The position numbers and the translations under genes were made by a program. From assembly GCA_905479115.1 (NCBI GenBank), contig CAJQLF010000002.1:1-64000 (forward strand): a stretch of DNA of 64,000 bases, given 5' to 3'. The notes below the pieces were generated by a model that searched no databases, was not told the DNA's origin, and worked only from the letters and a program-made list of their open reading frames with translations. Of the stretch, positions 61,777-64,000 are shown one piece after another (the first letter of the stretch is position 1; the number at the start of each line of letters is the position of its first letter). The DNA is from an uncultured Flavobacteriales bacterium. GTDB taxonomy: Bacteria; Bacteroidota; Bacteroidia; Flavobacteriales_D; Sanyastnellaceae.

Positions 61777-62469
61777 TCAATCCTTGCTGCGGCTGTTCAC
61801 GGTATTTCCTCCACCTCGAACTCCCGCTGCTGCGCCTTGGATTCGGTCTGTCGCTGAATCCTTGCCCTTATTGATTGCATCCTTTGCCCGGTCTTGGATC
61901 GACTTGCTCTCCTCACCGTCATTGCCATCCGATTCTATCGTTTCACCCGGAACAAACCCCAGTGCCTTGATGAGGCGGTCTGAAATGTCATATTTAGGGT
62001 TGGTATACAGCATATTGCTTTGATTGCTTTTATCGAAGATGACCATGTAGGCGCTTCCGCTCGCGATGTCCTTGAGCTCTTCAAAGACCATATCTTGGAT
62101 TGGCTGAATAAGCTCTTGGCGCTTTTCAAACAATTCGCCCTCTACGCCAAACTTCTCCTTTTGCAGCTCTCTGGCTTCCAAGCGCTTCGTCGATATTTCT
62201 TCTTCACGCTTCGACCGCATCTCAGCTGTTAGCAGCACACGTTCAGCACGATAAGCCAATTCTAATCGCTCTACAGCGTCCAACTTCATTTCAATCTCCA
62301 CTTGCCAATCGACCGCCATTTGATTCAATTCCCCTTGGGCCTCCGAGTATTCTGGCAGGTGTAACAGCACATAATCCGTATCGATGTACGCAAATTTTTG
62401 GGCTACCATGACATTCCAAATGCTTGATGTTGTCATCGCACAGATGAGAATAAAACCAATCTTTTTCAT
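61777..62469 (-). CDS. OmpH/Skp-family periplasmic chaperone, copy 2 with extended tail
   Basis: The 230-residue protein has a signal peptide ending near NVMVAQKF, the OmpH opening YIDTDYVLLHLPEYSEAQ, a long coiled coil rich in Glu and Arg, and the family end SAYMVIFDKSNQSNMLYTNP. It then carries an extra tail of about 60 residues with acidic then basic Gly/Asn/Arg-rich text (DGNDGEESKSIQDRAKDA, GVRGGGNTVNSRSKD) absent from copy 1. Start at 62469 or 62481 (both give the same signal peptide); the latter overlaps the bamA stop by only a few bases. It lies directly after bamA. Confidence 0.88.
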   Translation of the reverse strand: MKKIGFILICAMTTSSIWNVMVAQKFAYIDTDYVLLHLPEYSEAQGELNQMAVDWQVEIEMKLDAVERLELAYRAERVLLTAEMRSKREEEISTKRLEARELQKEKFGVEGELFEKRQELIQPIQDMVFEELKDIASGSAYMVIFDKSNQSNMLYTNPKYDISDRLIKALGFVPGETIESDGNDGEESKSIQDRAKDAINKGKDSATDRIQGAAAGVRGGGNTVNSRSKD

Positions 62470-62482
62470 TTCAATTTTCATT

Positions 62483-64000
62483 TTACAAATCACCTGTATT
62501 CATACCAATACTGAAGTGGAATTGACCTCGAGACATATTGGGTTGCATCGGAATGTCGTCCAATCGCCATCCATAATCCAGCCCCAATAAACCAAACATG
62601 GGCAGGAAGATACGCATCCCAACACCTGCCGAGCGATAAACCTCGAAGGGATTGAACTGTCGTGCATCTGACCATGTCTTGCCCGCGTCCAAAAAGCCAA
62701 GCATAAAGATTGTTGCGCTCGGGTTGGTGGACAGCGGGTAGCGCAATTCAGCTCCGTACTTCGCGATCACCGGTGCTCCCGTATTTTGGTTGGGCATGGT
62801 CAAAGACAGGTCATCAAAGCCGCGAAGGTTGATGATTTCTCGACCATCCAATACAAAACCGCTCAGAAAGACACCCCCGAGGTAAAAACGCTCAAAAGGT
62901 GAAAGCCCCACGGACCGATTGTATTGACCAATTAATCCAACACCTGCATGCGTCTTGAGTACCAAAGTCCTCGGATTCTCCCCCGCAGATTGCGTCAACG
63001 GAGTGTACCATTCAGCCTTCACTTTCCATTTGTGGTACTCCACCCATCGGAATCTCTCCTGATCCGTCATGTTGGCATAGTCCGTATCCTCCGGACGAAA
63101 CTTGCTGTAGGGAGGCGTCGCCTTAACGGACATCGAAATATTCGATCCCCAGACAGGGTAAATCGGGTCTGAAACGGAATTTCGTGAAAGGGTAAAGTTG
63201 GCGGCGATGTTATTGGCTACCCCATTCGAAAAGCTAAAGAACACTCCATAATTATTCAAATTGAAATGCTGATAGCTCAAGGCCAAGTTCATCGTAAACC
63301 AATCATCCGGCTTGTTCCATCGTTGACCAAAGCCGACCTGAACACCTGTGATTTGAAGAGATTGCCGTGACTCGTTTACCTCCCCCTCGATGCGCTTTGG
63401 CTGACCGTTGGATTGAATAGAGCGCCAGGCAGAAAAGCTCAGCGCATTTGGTTTTTGGCCTCCCAACCAAGGCTCCATAAAACTCAAATTGTAGCTCTGA
63501 AAAAACAGCCCATTGGACTGTGCACGAAGAGACAATCGCTGCCCATCTCCTGTTGGGATGGGTTTCCAAGCGCCTTTTTTGAACATGTTCTTGGCGCTGA
63601 AGTTTGTGAAACTCACTCCCAATGTTCCCACCACACGACCACCGCCCCAACCACCGGACAACTCAATTTGGTCCGAAGGCTTCTCTTCCACAGTATACTC
63701 AATGTCGACTGTGCCGTCTTCTGGATGTTGAATGGGATTGATCCCAAAGGCCTCTTGATTGAAATAGTTTAATTGAGCCAATTCGCGCTGGGTACGAATA
63801 ATGTCCGTCCGGCTAAAAAGATCACCAGGGCGGGTTCGAATCTCGCGGTAGATGACATGATCATTGGTTTTTGTATTCCCCTGCACCAAGATTTTCCCAA
63901 CCCTGAACTGCTTGCCCTCCATCATGCGAATTTCGATATCGATCGTGTCGCTCTCAATCCGCATTTCGATCGGGACCGCCTGGAACGTAAGGTAACCGTC
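62483..64000 (-). CDS. bamA: Outer-membrane protein assembly factor BamA, C-terminal part (cut by window edge)
   Basis: BamA folds beta-barrels into the outer membrane. About 505 residues are visible and the frame is open to the window end. The visible part has the last POTRA domain (FRVGKILVQGNTKTNDHVIY, TRPGDLFSRTDIIRTQREL) and the Omp85 barrel with FERFYLGGVFLSGFVLDGRE (VRGF-type loop reads LRGFDDL nearby) and an aromatic C-terminal strand ending FHFSIGMNTGDL. It heads the group followed by two ompH genes and murI. The missing N-terminal POTRA domains lie beyond base 64000. Confidence 0.95.
   Translation of the reverse strand, partial: DGYLTFQAVPIEMRIESDTIDIEIRMMEGKQFRVGKILVQGNTKTNDHVIYREIRTRPGDLFSRTDIIRTQRELAQLNYFNQEAFGINPIQHPEDGTVDIEYTVEEKPSDQIELSGGWGGGRVVGTLGVSFTNFSAKNMFKKGAWKPIPTGDGQRLSLRAQSNGLFFQSYNLSFMEPWLGGQKPNALSFSAWRSIQSNGQPKRIEGEVNESRQSLQITGVQVGFGQRWNKPDDWFTMNLALSYQHFNLNNYGVFFSFSNGVANNIAANFTLSRNSVSDPIYPVWGSNISMSVKATPPYSKFRPEDTDYANMTDQERFRWVEYHKWKVKAEWYTPLTQSAGENPRTLVLKTHAGVGLIGQYNRSVGLSPFERFYLGGVFLSGFVLDGREIINLRGFDDLSLTMPNQNTGAPVIAKYGAELRYPLSTNPSATIFMLGFLDAGKTWSDARQFNPFEVYRSAGVGMRIFLPMFGLLGLDYGWRLDDIPMQPNMSRGQFHFSIGMNTGDL

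Noticed and set aside
1-64000. CRISPR arrays, insertion sequences, phage or defence islands
   Set aside because: No regularly spaced repeats, transposase, integrase or terminal inverted repeats were noticed; gene order and composition look like uninterrupted core chromosome.

Overview
The window looks like a stretch of core chromosome from a member of the Bacteroidota, most like a free-living Flavobacteriales/Cryomorphaceae-type lineage. The evidence is a secreted protein of the gliding-motility/type IX secretion cargo type at the left edge, Bacteroidota-style promoters (TTG about 19 bases before TAnnTTTG), few Shine-Dalgarno sequences, BamA followed by two OmpH/Skp genes and murI, and small lineage-typical families (DUF177, DUF2795, DUF3109). 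Base composition looks roughly balanced and even throughout. I saw no transposase, integrase, phage gene, tRNA, rRNA or CRISPR array. Species cannot be named from this.

Layout: 1-1644 is the N-terminal part of a large exported protein. 1.7-6.7 kb holds pdxA, DUF177-rpmF, fabH and accB-accC (vitamin B6, ribosome, start of fatty acid synthesis). 6.8-10.7 kb is a leftward run: DUF3109, an OmpA/PD40 protein, panD, a flippase-like membrane protein and rfaE2. 10.7-24.7 kb is mostly rightward: radical SAM/SPASM protein, second flippase-like protein, a Cys/Met-metabolism PLP enzyme, kmo, an unknown exported protein, (mce leftward), an unusual SDR, gdhA, a membrane cytochrome-like protein with a cytochrome c lipoprotein, hflX, rbfA, a LolC/E-like permease, (dusB leftward) and a CPBP protease. 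24.7-28.1 kb is leftward: dCMP deaminase, a ctp protease, sod, ispD. 28.2-34.1 kb mixes cobalamin adenosyltransferase, DUF2795, a GNAT acetyltransferase, cvpA, a phosphohexomutase, rfbD and a MacB-type permease. 34.2-41.4 kb holds purH and the rod-shape operon mreB-mreC-mreD-mrdA-rodA.

41.4-41.6 kb is the one sizeable non-coding interval: a full consensus promoter followed by two tandem hairpin terminators, a candidate small RNA. 41.6-50.6 kb is leftward: an MMPL/RND exporter, rfbA, a polyprenyl synthase, an unknown protein and the 2-oxoglutarate dehydrogenase genes odhA and odhB. 50.8-60.4 kb is rightward: lpdA (E3 for the same complex), pabB, tilS, a queuosine-precursor transporter, a DsbD-type reductase with a duplicated N-terminal domain, gmhA, comM and a gamma-carbonic anhydrase-like protein. 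The right edge is bamA (cut by the window end), two ompH genes and murI.

The genes fit an aerobic heterotroph with a complete-looking Gram-negative envelope programme: rod elongation, outer-membrane protein assembly, heptose and rhamnose precursors. mce together with cobalamin adenosyltransferase suggests a B12-dependent methylmalonyl-CoA route. No single new defence or metabolic system is evident. The most interesting signals are the candidate small RNA, many genes whose TAnnTTTG promoter box lies only 3-5 bases before the start codon (predicted leaderless mRNAs), the duplicated DsbD domain, and several uncharacterised exported or cofactor-binding proteins.
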